Shown here: positions 39,384 to 48,492 of the stretch, piece after piece
Layout: the number at the start of each line of letters is the position of its first letter
How positions within the stretch are numbered: the first letter of the stretch is position 1
Assembly (NCBI RefSeq): GCF_029892105.1
Contig: NZ_JARZAJ010000001.1
Span: 62,001-126,000, forward strand
Origin: Kitasatospora sp. GP82
GTDB taxonomy: Bacteria > Actinomycetota > Actinomycetes > Streptomycetales > Streptomycetaceae
Direction of reading: 5' to 3'
DNA: 64,000 nt
Notes under the pieces: generated by a model
Seen by the model: only the letters and a program-made list of their open reading frames with translations
Database searches by the model: none
Told to the model about the DNA's origin: nothing
Position numbers and translations under genes: made by a program

Positions 39384-39442
39384 CTATTCCGCAAGCTGCC
39401 AGTGATGCGGGTCACGTTCCTCCGATCGTGCTCAGGCCCGGC

Positions 39443-39697
39443 TCACGCCTCCTCGCCGTCGGCACCCTCCTCGGCCGCCAGCGCCGCGTCCAGCCGGGCC
39501 CGGGCGCCGTCCAGCCAGCGCTGGCAGACCTTCGCCAGCTGCTCGCCGCGCTCCCACAGCGCCAGTGACTCCTCCAGCGGAACACCGCCGGTCTCCAGCT
39601 GCCGCACCACCTCCAGCAGCGCGTCCCTGGCCTGCTCGTACCCCAGGCTGTCGTCGGTGCCGCTGTTCCCCCGGCCTGCCGTCTGCTGATCTGCCAT
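39443..39697 (-). CDS. xseB: Exodeoxyribonuclease VII small subunit
   Basis: An 84-residue protein with the XseB core ([37 protein letters not shown] in consecutive pieces), a helical hairpin that binds the large subunit, and an acidic tail. Exonuclease VII degrades single-stranded DNA from both ends. ATG 39697 lacks a ribosome-binding site, but TACGCT lies 6 nt upstream, so the mRNA is probably leaderless. It lies 164 bp after xseA with its own promoter. Confidence 0.94.
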   Translation of the reverse strand: MADQQTAGRGNSGTDDSLGYEQARDALLEVVRQLETGGVPLEESLALWERGEQLAKVCQRWLDGARARLDAALAAEEGADGEEA

Positions 39698-39703
39698 GGC
39701 GCC

Positions 39704-39709
39704 AGCGTA
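39704..39709 (-). promoter_or_regulatory. -10 box of leaderless xseB promoter
   Basis: TACGCT, 6 nt spacer, then ATG on the minus strand. Confidence 0.5.
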
Positions 39710-39861
39710 GGGGCTGCCGCCGACAATCCGGCCAAGCCGAACGGGGCGAGCCGGCCCGGACGCGCGGACGTACAACCGAGTGCCCGGCCACGCACTGCCT
39801 CAGGGGCGCATGGCTGGGCGGTCGGGTCTCCCACGGTGAGGATGCGCCGTGGGGCAGGGCC

Positions 39862-41073
39862 TCAGTTCTCCTCGACCCTGACCGCGAAGGTGCCCTCGGC
39901 GACCCGGGCGTGCAGCTGCTCCCCCGCCGTGACCTGCGCCGAGTCGGTGACCACGTGCCCGTCGGCCCGTTGCAGCACGGCGTAGCCGCGCTCCAGCGTG
40001 GCCAGCGGCGAGAGTGCCACGACCCGGGCGAGGGTGTGGCCGAGGTCGGACTCCGCCGCGTCCAGCCGGTGGCCGAGGCAGCGCCGGGTCCGGCCGAGCA
40101 GCGCGGCCACCTCGTCGGCGGGGCCGTCCACCAGCCGGTGCGGCGCGGCCAGCACGGGACGGCTGCGGACGCTCGCCAGGCCGGCCAGCTCGCGCTCGAC
40201 CCGCCCGAAGACCTGCCGCCTGGCGCGGTCCCGCAGCTGGTGCACCTTGGCCAGCTCCTCGCCGACGTCAGGAACGATCCGCTTGGCGGCGTCCGTCGGA
40301 GTGGAGGCCCGCAGATCGGCGACGAAGTCGAGCAGCGGCTGGTCCGGCTCGTGCCCGATCGCGCTCACCACGGGCGTACGGGCGGCGGCGACCGTGCGCA
40401 CCAACTCCTCGTCGGAGAAGGGCAGTAGGTCCTCGACGCTGCCGCCGCCCCGGGCGACGACGATCACGTCCACCTCGGGGTGCGCGTCCAACTCCCTTAC
40501 CGCGGCCGACACCTGGGCCACCGCGTTCACGCCCTGAACCGGTACGTTCCGAACCTCGAAGCGGACCGCGGGCCAGCGCCGCCGCGCGTTCTCCAGGACG
40601 TCCCGCTCGGCGGCCGAACCGCGCCCGGTCACCAGGCCGATGCAGTGCGGCAGGAACGGCAGACGCTGCTTGCGCTCGGGCGCGAACAGTCCCTCGGCCG
40701 CGAGTTTCCGCTTGAGGTGCTCAAGGCGGGCGAGCAGCTCGCCCAGCCCCATCAGCCGGATCTCGGAGGCCCGCAGCGAGAGGGTGCCGCGCGCCGCGTA
40801 CCACTCGGGCTTGGCGTGCACGACGACCCGTGAGCCCTCCTGGACGTCCTCGGCGACCCGGTCGAAGACGGAGCGGAAGCAGGTGACGGTCAGTGAGATG
40901 TCCCGCTCGGGATCACGCAGTGTCAGGAACACCACCCCCGCGCCGGGACGCCGGCTGAGCTGGGTGATCTGTCCCTCCACCCACACCTCGCCGAGCCGGT
41001 CGATCCAGCCCCCGATCAGCGCGGAGACCTTGCCGACCGGGATGGGCGCCTCGGGAGAACTGGTGTTGGCCAT
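39862..41073 (-). CDS. xseA: Exodeoxyribonuclease VII large subunit
   Basis: A 403-residue catalytic subunit. Residues ~10-105 are an OB-fold ([33 protein letters not shown]). Residues ~130-345 are the nuclease domain with [32 protein letters not shown] and [29 protein letters not shown]. The family usually has IGHExD here, which is present. A coiled region and the RGYAVLQ motif end it. The ATG has no ribosome-binding site; TAGCCT 7 nt upstream indicates a leaderless mRNA. It works with XseB in DNA repair. Confidence 0.96.
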   Translation of the reverse strand: MANTSSPEAPIPVGKVSALIGGWIDRLGEVWVEGQITQLSRRPGAGVVFLTLRDPERDISLTVTCFRSVFDRVAEDVQEGSRVVVHAKPEWYAARGTLSLRASEIRLMGLGELLARLEHLKRKLAAEGLFAPERKQRLPFLPHCIGLVTGRGSAAERDVLENARRRWPAVRFEVRNVPVQGVNAVAQVSAAVRELDAHPEVDVIVVARGGGSVEDLLPFSDEELVRTVAAARTPVVSAIGHEPDQPLLDFVADLRASTPTDAAKRIVPDVGEELAKVHQLRDRARRQVFGRVERELAGLASVRSRPVLAAPHRLVDGPADEVAALLGRTRRCLGHRLDAAESDLGHTLARVVALSPLATLERGYAVLQRADGHVVTDSAQVTAGEQLHARVAEGTFAVRVEEN

Positions 41074-41080
41074 GCGTACG

Positions 41081-41086
41081 AGGCTA
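41081..41086 (-). promoter_or_regulatory. -10 box of leaderless xseA promoter
   Basis: TAGCCT, 7 nt spacer, then ATG on the minus strand. Confidence 0.5.
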
Positions 41087-41814
41087 TCCCCGGCGGCCGA
41101 CAGCGGTGCCCTGGGCGGCGAGCACCGGCAGGCCCGCCACCAGCCAGGCCCCGCCGACCACCTGGGCGGTACGGGAGGCCTCGACCAGCACCGCGACGAT
41201 CACCGCGATGCCGAGCAGCGCCGTCAGTGAGAAGGAGCCCACGCCGGTCAGCGGTGACCACCAGTCCCGGTGCGCCCCGTCGCGGACCAGCACCACCACC
41301 GCCGAGACCGCGAACACCAGCAGCACCGCGACCTCCATCGCAAGCACCGCGAAGCCGAGCGCCGCCGTCCGCACGCCGGCCAGGTTCAGCCCGGTGGTCA
41401 CCAGCACCGCCAGCAGCGTCCACACCCATCGGGACACCCCGGGCACCAGCGAGTTCATCGCGATCCCGGAGAAGAGGTACGCCACGGCCGGAATCAGCAG
41501 GTAGTCCAGCATCGTCATCCACCCGGCGACGAAGCCCGGCCCCTCGCCCAGGCCGGCCCGCGCATAGGCGAACACCGAACCGGCCTGCGGTACGGCGCGG
41601 ACCGTCTGCGCGTACGAGAAGGCGGTGAACCCCATCGCGACCGTGGCCGCGAGATACACCGACGCCACCGCGCCGTGGCTCTTGGCGTCCAGCACCCCGA
41701 ACACCCCGACCGGAGCATCGGGGCAATGAACAGCAGGCCGTAGACCATCAGATCGCGCACACCCAGGCTGCGGCGCAGATCGCCCGACTCGACTCGCCCG
41801 CTCATTCTGCTCAT
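41084..41814 (-). pseudogene. APC-family amino acid permease, frameshifted and internally deleted
   Basis: The gene starts at ATG 41814 with a proper permease N-terminus ([22 protein letters not shown]). Near 41717 one base is missing, so the frame shifts before VGVFGVLDAKSHGAVASVYL, which is the normal continuation. About five helices follow (AMGFTAFSYAQ, FVAGWMTMLDYLLIPAVAYL and others). After SPLTGVGSFSLTALLG the sequence jumps to a typical last helix ([21 protein letters not shown]). The middle ~200 residues of a normal ~450-residue transporter are absent. It can no longer make a functional carrier. Confidence 0.85.
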
Positions 41815-41923
41815 CGGAGCACCGTCCTCCCCACCGGCGGCGGAGGCCACGCGGGCAGCGCGGCACGGCCCGTTCCGCCGCCGTTGCGTATATGTTCCGT
41901 CCGGACGGGCGAGGGTCGGCCCG

Positions 41924-41929
41924 TACCAT
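41924..41929 (+). promoter_or_regulatory. -10 box of leaderless ispH promoter
   Basis: TACCAT, 7 nt spacer, then ATG 41937. Confidence 0.4.
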
Positions 41930-41936
41930 GGGTGCC

Positions 41937-42911
41937 ATGTCCAACACTGCTCAGCGCCGCGTCCTGCTCGCCGCCCCCCGGGGTTACTGCGCGGGTGTCG
42001 ACCGCGCCGTGATCGCCGTGGAGAAGGCCCTGGAGCAGTACGGGGCGCCGATCTACGTCCGCAAGCAGATCGTGCACAACAAGTACGTCGTGCAGACCCT
42101 GGAGAAGCAGGGCGCGATCTTCGTCGACGAGACGGAGGAGGTGCCCGAGGGCTCGATCGTGGTCTTCTCGGCGCACGGTGTGGCCCCCGCGGTGCACGAC
42201 GAGGCGAGGGCGGGCAAGCTCGCCACCATCGACGCCACCTGCCCCCTGGTGACCAAGGTCCACAAGGAGGCCGTCCGGTTCGCGGACGAGGACTACGACA
42301 TCCTGCTGGTGGGCCACGAGGGCCACGAGGAGGTCATCGGCACGATGGGCGAGGCCCCGGACCGGATCCACCTGGTGGACGGCGCCGAGGACGTGGCCAA
42401 CGTGCAGGTCCGCGACGAGTCCAAGGTCGTCTGGCTCTCCCAGACCACCCTCTCGGTGGACGAGACCATGGCCACCGTCGGCGAGCTGAAGAAGCGCTTC
42501 CCGCTGCTGGTCAGCCCGCCCAGCGACGACATCTGCTACGCCACCCAGAACCGTCAGGTCGCCGTCAAGCAGATGGCCCCCGAGACGGATCTGCTGATCG
42601 TGGTCGGCTCCAAGAACTCCTCCAACTCCGTCCGCCTGGTCGAGGTCGGCCTGGAGTACGGCGCCAAGGCGGCCCACCTGGTCGACTTCGCCGAGGAGAT
42701 CGACGAGACCTGGCTGGAGGGCGTCACCACGGTCGGTCTGACCAGCGGCGCCTCGGTGCCGGAGATCCTGGTCGAGGGTGTCCTGACCTTCCTCGCCGAG
42801 CGCGGCTACGCCGACGTGGAGACCGTCAAGACCGCCGAGGAGCACCTGATCTTCTCGCTGCCCAAGGAGCTGCGCCGCGACCTGCGCGCCGAGGCGGCCG
42901 GCAAGCTCTGA
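41937..42911 (+). CDS. ispH: 4-hydroxy-3-methylbut-2-enyl diphosphate reductase
   Basis: A 324-residue [4Fe-4S] enzyme for the last MEP-pathway step, giving IPP and DMAPP. The three cluster Cys are C18 ([10 protein letters not shown]), C102 ([11 protein letters not shown]) and C200 ([10 protein letters not shown]). [20 protein letters not shown] and [11 protein letters not shown] are the substrate-binding His, Thr/Glu and Ser/Asn regions. I take ATG 41937; ATG 41928 and 41892 are in frame upstream but no Shine-Dalgarno supports any of them, and a TACCAT box suggests a leaderless transcript. It supplies precursors for the cis-prenyltransferase upstream. Confidence 0.96.
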   Translation: MSNTAQRRVLLAAPRGYCAGVDRAVIAVEKALEQYGAPIYVRKQIVHNKYVVQTLEKQGAIFVDETEEVPEGSIVVFSAHGVAPAVHDEARAGKLATIDATCPLVTKVHKEAVRFADEDYDILLVGHEGHEEVIGTMGEAPDRIHLVDGAEDVANVQVRDESKVVWLSQTTLSVDETMATVGELKKRFPLLVSPPSDDICYATQNRQVAVKQMAPETDLLIVVGSKNSSNSVRLVEVGLEYGAKAAHLVDFAEEIDETWLEGVTTVGLTSGASVPEILVEGVLTFLAERGYADVETVKTAEEHLIFSLPKELRRDLRAEAAGKL

Positions 42912-42921
42912 GCACTGCCAC

Positions 42922-42955
42922 CGATGCCCGGGAACTCGACGGTTCCCGGGCATCG
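42922..42955 (+). terminator. ispH terminator
   Basis: A perfect 14-bp stem with a 6-nt loop, 10 nt after the stop. Confidence 0.88.
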
Positions 42956-43054
42956 TGGCGTCCGGGCCCGGGTATCAGCAGGCGGGCACGGCCTGACGCC
43001 CGTACGTTTGTGCACAGGCTGTGGACAAGTCGACCAGCTGACGGAGGCGCGGGG

Positions 43055-43798
<744 letters not shown>

Positions 43799-43842
43799 AT
43801 CCTCAGCCCCGCACCACAGGGCGGCCAATGGAGCAGCTTCTG

Positions 43843-43912
43843 GGGGCGCGAGGAACTGCGCGAGAAACCATGCACCTTCGTAGAGGGCTGGTCGCGCAGT
43901 TCCTCGCGCCCC
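43843..43912. repeat. 21-bp perfect inverted repeat (Streptomyces-type intergenic repeat)
   Basis: Arms at 43843-43863 and 43892-43912, with core gcgcgaggaactgcgcga, are exact complements around 28 nt. Similar GCGCGxGGAACTGCGCGA repeats occur between many Streptomyces genes and can end transcription of the converging ppgK and DUF6542 genes. Confidence 0.85.
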
Positions 43913-43981
43913 TGGTGGTGCATGGCTGATCGGGTACCCGCGCACCCGCGCGGTGCACGGCCGGCGGTGTGCCCAAGATCC

Positions 43982-44584
43982 TCAGCCGTTGACCCGGCCG
44001 CGGCGGAGGCGGCGCTGCGCCACGAACCGGGCGGCCACGATCACCCCGGCGAGACCCGTGCCGGAGAACAGCCAGGTGGCTCGCAGCGCCAGCCCGCTCG
44101 CCAGCGCCACCACCTGTCCCGTCACCCCGGGTGCGGCGACCGGTCCGAAGAGCAGCAGCGCCACGGCGAAGGCGATCGGCCCGCTGATCGGTGCGGCGGC
44201 CAGGTCGGCGAACCGCACCCGTACGGCCAGCTGGAAGCAGACCACCAGGTAGCCGATGCCGAACAGCACGCCGAGCCCGTCGAACAGGGCCCGGTCCACT
44301 GCGGCGAGCAGGACCGTCCCGGCCAGTGCCACCACCCCGGTGCCGATGGCCGTCAGCCGGGCGGGCCGCCCGCTTCGCGGCCGTTCCCGGGCGCCGAAGT
44401 GGAGCGGCAGTCGCAGCCGCGCCTTCGGCGGGACCGGACGGACACCGGCGGCCGTGCGCGGCCGGGACGGCCGCAACCGGGAGTCGGGGGGTCCGGCGGG
44501 CCCCGGTACGGCGGCCTCGGCGGCGGTACCGGCTGGCGGTCGCCGTCTGGGCCCTGGCGGCTGGGTACGGATGCTCTGCTCCAC
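43982..44584 (-). CDS. DUF6542 membrane protein
   Basis: A ~200-residue protein with a Pro/Arg-rich N-terminus (~70 residues) and about four predicted helices in the C-terminal 125 (for example TAIGTGVVALAGTVLLAAV, DGLGVLFGIGYLVVCFQLAV and a pair near the end). It resembles actinobacterial DUF6542 proteins encoded near ychF; the function is unknown. I use GTG 44584 because TACGTT lies 6 nt upstream, the same leaderless layout as several neighbours. Two earlier in-frame starts exist (44608, 44614). Confidence 0.75.
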   Translation of the reverse strand: MEQSIRTQPPGPRRRPPAGTAAEAAVPGPAGPPDSRLRPSRPRTAAGVRPVPPKARLRLPLHFGARERPRSGRPARLTAIGTGVVALAGTVLLAAVDRALFDGLGVLFGIGYLVVCFQLAVRVRFADLAAAPISGPIAFAVALLLFGPVAAPGVTGQVVALASGLALRATWLFSGTGLAGVIVAARFVAQRRLRRGRVNG

Positions 44585-44590
44585 CCACCC

Positions 44591-44596
44591 AACGTA
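44591..44596 (-). promoter_or_regulatory. -10 box of leaderless DUF6542 gene promoter
   Basis: TACGTT, 6 nt spacer, then GTG on the minus strand. Confidence 0.4.
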
Positions 44597-44732
44597 CGGT
44601 CCGATCATCGCCACACTGTGTAATGCCCGCGTTTGGCCCTTGCCCGTGTCCCGGGCCGGAGTAGTCTCGGGCCCGGTCCGTACGGAAATGACAACAGGTC
44701 ACGGGGCCACAGGGGTCGGAGGGGGAGACACC

Positions 44733-45125
44733 ATGTCCGCTGCCGGGGAGAGCTTTTCGTTCGAGCGCCTGCACCACGTCCAGTTGGACATCCCGGCGGG
44801 TGCGGAAGACCTGTGCCGGGAGTTCTGGGCGGGGGTGCTGGGGATGACCGAGGTGGAGAAGCCCCCGGTGCTCGCGGCACGTGGCGGCTGCTGGTTCCGC
44901 GGCGGCGGACTCGAGGTGCACCTGGGGGTGGTGCCGGAGTTCGCCCCGGCGCGCAAGTCCCACCCGGGCATCCTGGTCCGTTCGCTGGACGAGCTGGCCG
45001 CCCGGCTCAGGACGCACGGTCACCCGGTGGTCTGGGACGACAACTTCCCCGGCTACCGGCGTTTCCACTCCGCGGACAAGCTGGGCAACCGGCTGGAGTT
45101 CCTGGAGCCCTCGGCCGAGGTCTGA
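44733..45125 (+). CDS. VOC (glyoxalase/dioxygenase fold) family protein
   Basis: A 130-residue protein with the two beta-alpha-beta-beta-beta modules of the vicinal oxygen chelate superfamily: LHHVQLDIPAGAEDLCREFW, later LGVVPEFAPARKSHPGILV, and YRRFHSADKLGNRLEFLEP. Candidate metal residues are the His in HHVQL, the His in SHPG and the final Glu in NRLEF. ATG 44733 follows GGAGGGGGAG. The substrate is unknown; such small stand-alone proteins are often lyases or resistance-type proteins. Confidence 0.88.
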   Translation: MSAAGESFSFERLHHVQLDIPAGAEDLCREFWAGVLGMTEVEKPPVLAARGGCWFRGGGLEVHLGVVPEFAPARKSHPGILVRSLDELAARLRTHGHPVVWDDNFPGYRRFHSADKLGNRLEFLEPSAEV

Positions 45126-45213
45126 GCCCGACCCGCTCACGCCTGGCCTTTAGACTGGGGGATCGGCCCCTCTGGTGCCGCTCCACTCCTCCAAGCCCAC
45201 GGGACTGCGCTTC

Positions 45214-46287
45214 ATGTCGCTCACGATCGGAATCGTCGGCCTGCCCAACGTCGGCAAGTCGACTCTTTTCAACGCCCTGACCAAGAACGACGTGCTGGCG
45301 GCCAACTACCCGTTCGCCACCATCGAGCCCAACGTCGGCGTCGTCGGTGTCCCGGATGCCCGGCTGGCCAAGCTGGCCGAGATCTTCGGCTCGCAGCGGA
45401 TCCTCCCGGCGACCGTGGACTTCGTGGACATCGCGGGCATCGTGCGCGGCGCGAGCGAGGGTGAGGGCCTGGGCAACAAGTTCCTCGCCAACATCCGCGA
45501 GTCGGACGCGATCTGCCAGGTCGTCCGGGCCTTCACCGACCCGGACGTGGTCCACGTGGACGGGAAGGTCTCGCCCAAGGACGACATCGAGACCATCCAC
45601 ACCGAGCTGATCCTGGCGGACCTCCAGACCATCGAGAAGGTGCTGCCGCGCCTCCAGAAGGAGGCCCGCCTCAAGAAGGACACGGCGCCCGTGCTGGCCG
45701 CGACCGAAGCGGCGCAGGCGATCCTGGAGACCGGCAAGACCCTCTTCGAGGCGGGCTTCGACACCACCCTGGTCCGCGAGCTGCACCTGCTCACCGCGAA
45801 GCCGTTCCTCTATGTCTTCAACGTGGACGAGGCCGAGCTGGCCGACGAGGAGTTCAAGGACGCCCAGCGCGCCCTGGTCGCCCCCGCCGAGGCGATCTTC
45901 CTCAACGCCAAGATCGAGTCCGAGCTGATCGAGCTGGAGGACGACGAGGCCCTCGAACTCCTCCAGTCCATGGGCCAGGACGAGCCCGGTCTCGCGACCC
46001 TCGGCCGGGTCGGCTTCGACACCCTCGGCCTGCAGACCTACCTGACCGCCGGTCCCAAGGAAACCCGCGCCTGGACCATCAAGAAGGGCGCCACGGCCCC
46101 CGAGGCGGCCGGTGTGATCCACACCGACTTCCAGAAGGGCTTCATCAAGGCCGAGGTCATCTCCTTCGCCGACCTGGTCGAGACCGGCTCCATCGCCGAG
46201 GCCCGCGCCAAGGGCAAGGCCCGCATCGAGGGCAAGGAGTACGTCATGCAGGACGGCGACGTGGTGGAGTTCCGCTTCAACGTCTAA
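45214..46287 (+). CDS. ychF: Redox-regulated ATPase YchF (Obg-related)
   Basis: A 357-residue P-loop protein of the Obg/YchF class that binds ATP rather than GTP and associates with ribosomes. The P-loop is GLPNVGKS (9-16). NYPFATIEPN and VDIAGIVRGASEGEGLGNKFL are switch regions, and a TGS domain ends it (GVIHTDFQKGFIKAEVISF, VMQDGDVVEFRFNV). ATG 45214 gives the normal length. A TAGACT -10 box near 45152 implies a ~55-nt leader. It is the last core gene before the integrative element. Confidence 0.96.
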   Translation: MSLTIGIVGLPNVGKSTLFNALTKNDVLAANYPFATIEPNVGVVGVPDARLAKLAEIFGSQRILPATVDFVDIAGIVRGASEGEGLGNKFLANIRESDAICQVVRAFTDPDVVHVDGKVSPKDDIETIHTELILADLQTIEKVLPRLQKEARLKKDTAPVLAATEAAQAILETGKTLFEAGFDTTLVRELHLLTAKPFLYVFNVDEAELADEEFKDAQRALVAPAEAIFLNAKIESELIELEDDEALELLQSMGQDEPGLATLGRVGFDTLGLQTYLTAGPKETRAWTIKKGATAPEAAGVIHTDFQKGFIKAEVISFADLVETGSIAEARAKGKARIEGKEYVMQDGDVVEFRFNV

Positions 46288-46394
46288 TCGACTGGCGGAA
46301 AGGCCGTCTGACCTGCGGCGGAGCGGGTTGGGCGGCCTTGCGGTCCGCATGGGGTCCGCAAGCGTGCCAACCTCAGCCAACGCACCGGGCTCGG
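46288..46394. other. Junction between core chromosome and integrative element
   Basis: This 107-bp stretch lies between ychF and the integrase. It holds a cttgcgg/ccgcaag inverted repeat (46337-46362). It is where an attachment site would be expected, but no tRNA 3' end is present, and I see no matching direct repeat elsewhere in the window. Confidence 0.35.
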
Positions 46395-47516
46395 TTACGC
46401 CGCTTCAGTGGTCGGTAGATCGCCCTGGTGCGGACCGCCGTCGGCGTAAGCCTTGTCGACGGCGGCCCGGGTCCGCTCCTCGGAGTCGGGCCAGAGGTGC
46501 GTGTAGATGTTCAGCGTCATGGCCGCGTTGGTGTGGCCAAGTCGCTCGGAGACGGTCTTCACCGACTCGCCGTGCTTGATCAGCAGGCTGGCGTAGTGAT
46601 GCCGCAGGGCATGTGGGCCGGTGCCCTTCGATATGCCGGCCTTCTCGCAGGCGGTCCGCCATGAGCCGTCCATGAAGTGGGTGTAGACCACCGGACCGCC
46701 TTGGGGAGCGGTGAAGAGCTAGCCCTCCGGGGCGTTGACGGGGAAGTCCCGCAGGTGCGCCTTGAGAGCGTCGACCGCGATCCTCGGCAAAGGCACGGTG
46801 CGATACGAGCGCGCGGTCTTCGGCGGCCCGACGTACACCCCGTGCTTCGCTGCCTGCTGGATCTGTTGCTCCACCGAGACCGTCGCATGCAGCAGATCGA
46901 CGTGCCGGAGCTGGAGCCCGAAGAGTTCACCCGGACGAAGTCCGGTGGCAGCGCCCAGCAGGACCAGACCCCTGTAGCGGGCAGGGATCTCCGCTGCCAG
47001 ACGGCGGACCTGATTCACCGGCAGCGGCACGATCCGCTTGCGGGGCACCGACGGCAACTTCGCGTCCTCGCAAGGGTTGTGAGGGATCATGCGGTCGCGG
47101 ACAGCCGCCCGGAAGACCGCGTTGACCGTGTTGAAGACGGTCCGCGTTGTGCTTGCCGCGAGGTTGTGGGTGGTCGAGAGGCCGGTCACCCAGCTCTGAA
47201 CATCGCCCGGCTTTATGGCCCCCAGCGCTCGCTTCTCCCAGGCTGGGTACACGTAGCACCGGAGATGCTGGGCGACAGCCTTGGCCGTCGAGGGCCGGTG
47301 GGGCTGACGGGTGCGCCACTCCTCGGCGTAGTCCTTGAACGGCTTCTTGGTCGACCGGGGGTCCACGTACTGGCCGGTGACCAGGCTGGCCGTGACTTCG
47401 TCGAGCCACCGCTGGGCGTCGATCTTGCGGTCGAAGTGACGGGCGTGTTCCTTGCCGTCGAGGTCGCGGTACCGGGCGCGCCACTTGTTGTTGGGGCGCT
47501 TCTGGATATTCGCCAA
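46395..47516 (-). pseudogene. Tyrosine integrase interrupted by an in-frame amber codon
   Basis: A full-length 373-codon site-specific recombinase in one continuous frame except for TAG at codon 266 (46719-46721). Residues ~1-55 are an arm-binding domain (WRARYRDLDGKEH), ~60-150 the SAM-like core-binding domain, and the rest the catalytic domain: Arg194 in TGLRPGEL, His302-x-x-Arg305 in HALRHH, His328 in LGHTNAAM, and nucleophile Tyr338 in IYTH. The amber replaces a codon expected to be Leu and separates Arg194 from the other catalytic residues. Without suppression the element could not integrate or excise. TTG 47516 follows AGGAGG and the XRE gene stop by ~20 nt. Confidence 0.88.
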
Positions 47517-47537
47517 GTTGGTTTCCTCCTCTGGTAG

Positions 47538-48035
47538 TTAGTAGTAGCCGCCGCTCTCGATGTACTCGGTGAGGGCGCGGGCATCGCGTTCCTCGCCCAT
47601 GAGGCGGAGGCATTGCTCGTGGATGCCCGTCGAGCTGTCGGGATGGGCTGCGATGTAGTCGGCGATGGCGACGACGGCGTGGTGCAGGCGGTCCTGCGCA
47701 TCGCGGGCCTCGTAGAACGCTTCGACGGCCTCCTGGACGACGCGTCTCCCCTCGATGTCGACGCCCTCTAGTGGCGGCGACATGAGCTCCTCCAACGGCA
47801 GCTCGAAGACGCGAGCGAAGCCGAGGGCCTCGTCCAAGGTGATCTTGCGGCGGGGATTTCCGTTCTCGATACGCCAGACCGCCGTCTGGTTCATCGGGAC
47901 GCCGGCCTTGGTCATCCGCGCGGCCAGCTCGGTGGTGCTCCACCCTCTGACCTCACGTTCCAACGCGACGCGCGCCGCCGCGTTGCCTTCGCTGTACAAC
48001 AGTGGCGCTTCGCCCCTGCCCGGCTCTCCGGACAT
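47538..48035 (-). CDS. XRE-family regulator of the integrative element
   Basis: A 165-residue repressor-like protein. The helix-turn-helix spans ~20-80: RGWSTTELAARMTKAGVPMNQTAVWRIENG, split here as RGWSTTELAARM and QTAVWRIENG, followed by ITLDEALGFARVFELPLEEL. The C-terminal half is helical. I chose ATG 48035 since GGAGGG lies 5 nt upstream; ATG 48047 is the alternative. It is divergent from the excisionase and cotranscribed with the integrase, as in actinomycete integrative elements where it controls excision. Confidence 0.85.
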   Translation of the reverse strand: MSGEPGRGEAPLLYSEGNAAARVALEREVRGWSTTELAARMTKAGVPMNQTAVWRIENGNPRRKITLDEALGFARVFELPLEELMSPPLEGVDIEGRRVVQEAVEAFYEARDAQDRLHHAVVAIADYIAAHPDSSTGIHEQCLRLMGEERDARALTEYIESGGYY

Positions 48036-48158
48036 GCAGCCCTCCATCGTGTCTCGTGGCTATCCCGATTGAAGCACATCCTTTCCCGTTTGACTAGCAG
48101 CTCTCCGCGCGGTACAACCTGTGCAGAAGGGAACGCGAGCTAGTCGAAAGGGAAAATC

Positions 48159-48356
48159 ATGGATCGCTACCTCACCACGTCGGAGGTCGCCGAGCGATAC
48201 CGCACCGCCGAGAGCACGGTGCGCTACTGGCGGCACATCGGCTACGGCCCGCGAGGTGTGAAGGTCGGCCGCCGTGTCCTGTACCCGGAGGCCGAGCTCA
48301 CCCGCTTCGACCAGGAACTGCTCGACGAGCGCGCCAACTGGGCGCTAGGGGCCTGA
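48159..48356 (+). CDS. Excisionase-like winged-helix protein
   Basis: A 65-residue MerR-like helix-turn-helix protein (LTTSEVAERYRTAESTVRYW, VGRRVLYPEAELTRF), the usual form of Xis in Streptomyces integrative elements. It bends DNA to favour excision. AAAGGG lies 9 nt before ATG 48159. A hairpin follows. Confidence 0.87.
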   Translation: MDRYLTTSEVAERYRTAESTVRYWRHIGYGPRGVKVGRRVLYPEAELTRFDQELLDERANWALGA

Positions 48357-48381
48357 TGGGCCCGACTCCTGTACGAAAAAC

Positions 48382-48409
48382 GGCCCTCGGCGCGACAACG
48401 CCGAGGGCC
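48382..48409 (+). terminator. Excisionase gene terminator
   Basis: A perfect 11-bp stem (ggccctcggcg) with a 6-nt loop, 25 nt after the stop. Confidence 0.85.
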
Positions 48410-48492
48410 ATGAACACCCCGTCCACGCCAAACCGATTCGAGCCGGTGGAGCAGGGCCTGCCAGCCCTGTGCTCCGCCAGGAGGAGTGCACC

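Noticed and set aside
46288..46394. tRNA gene or tRNA 3' end serving as attachment site
   Set aside because: Actinomycete elements often use tRNA genes, but no cloverleaf or T-loop sequence is present next to the integrase in this window.
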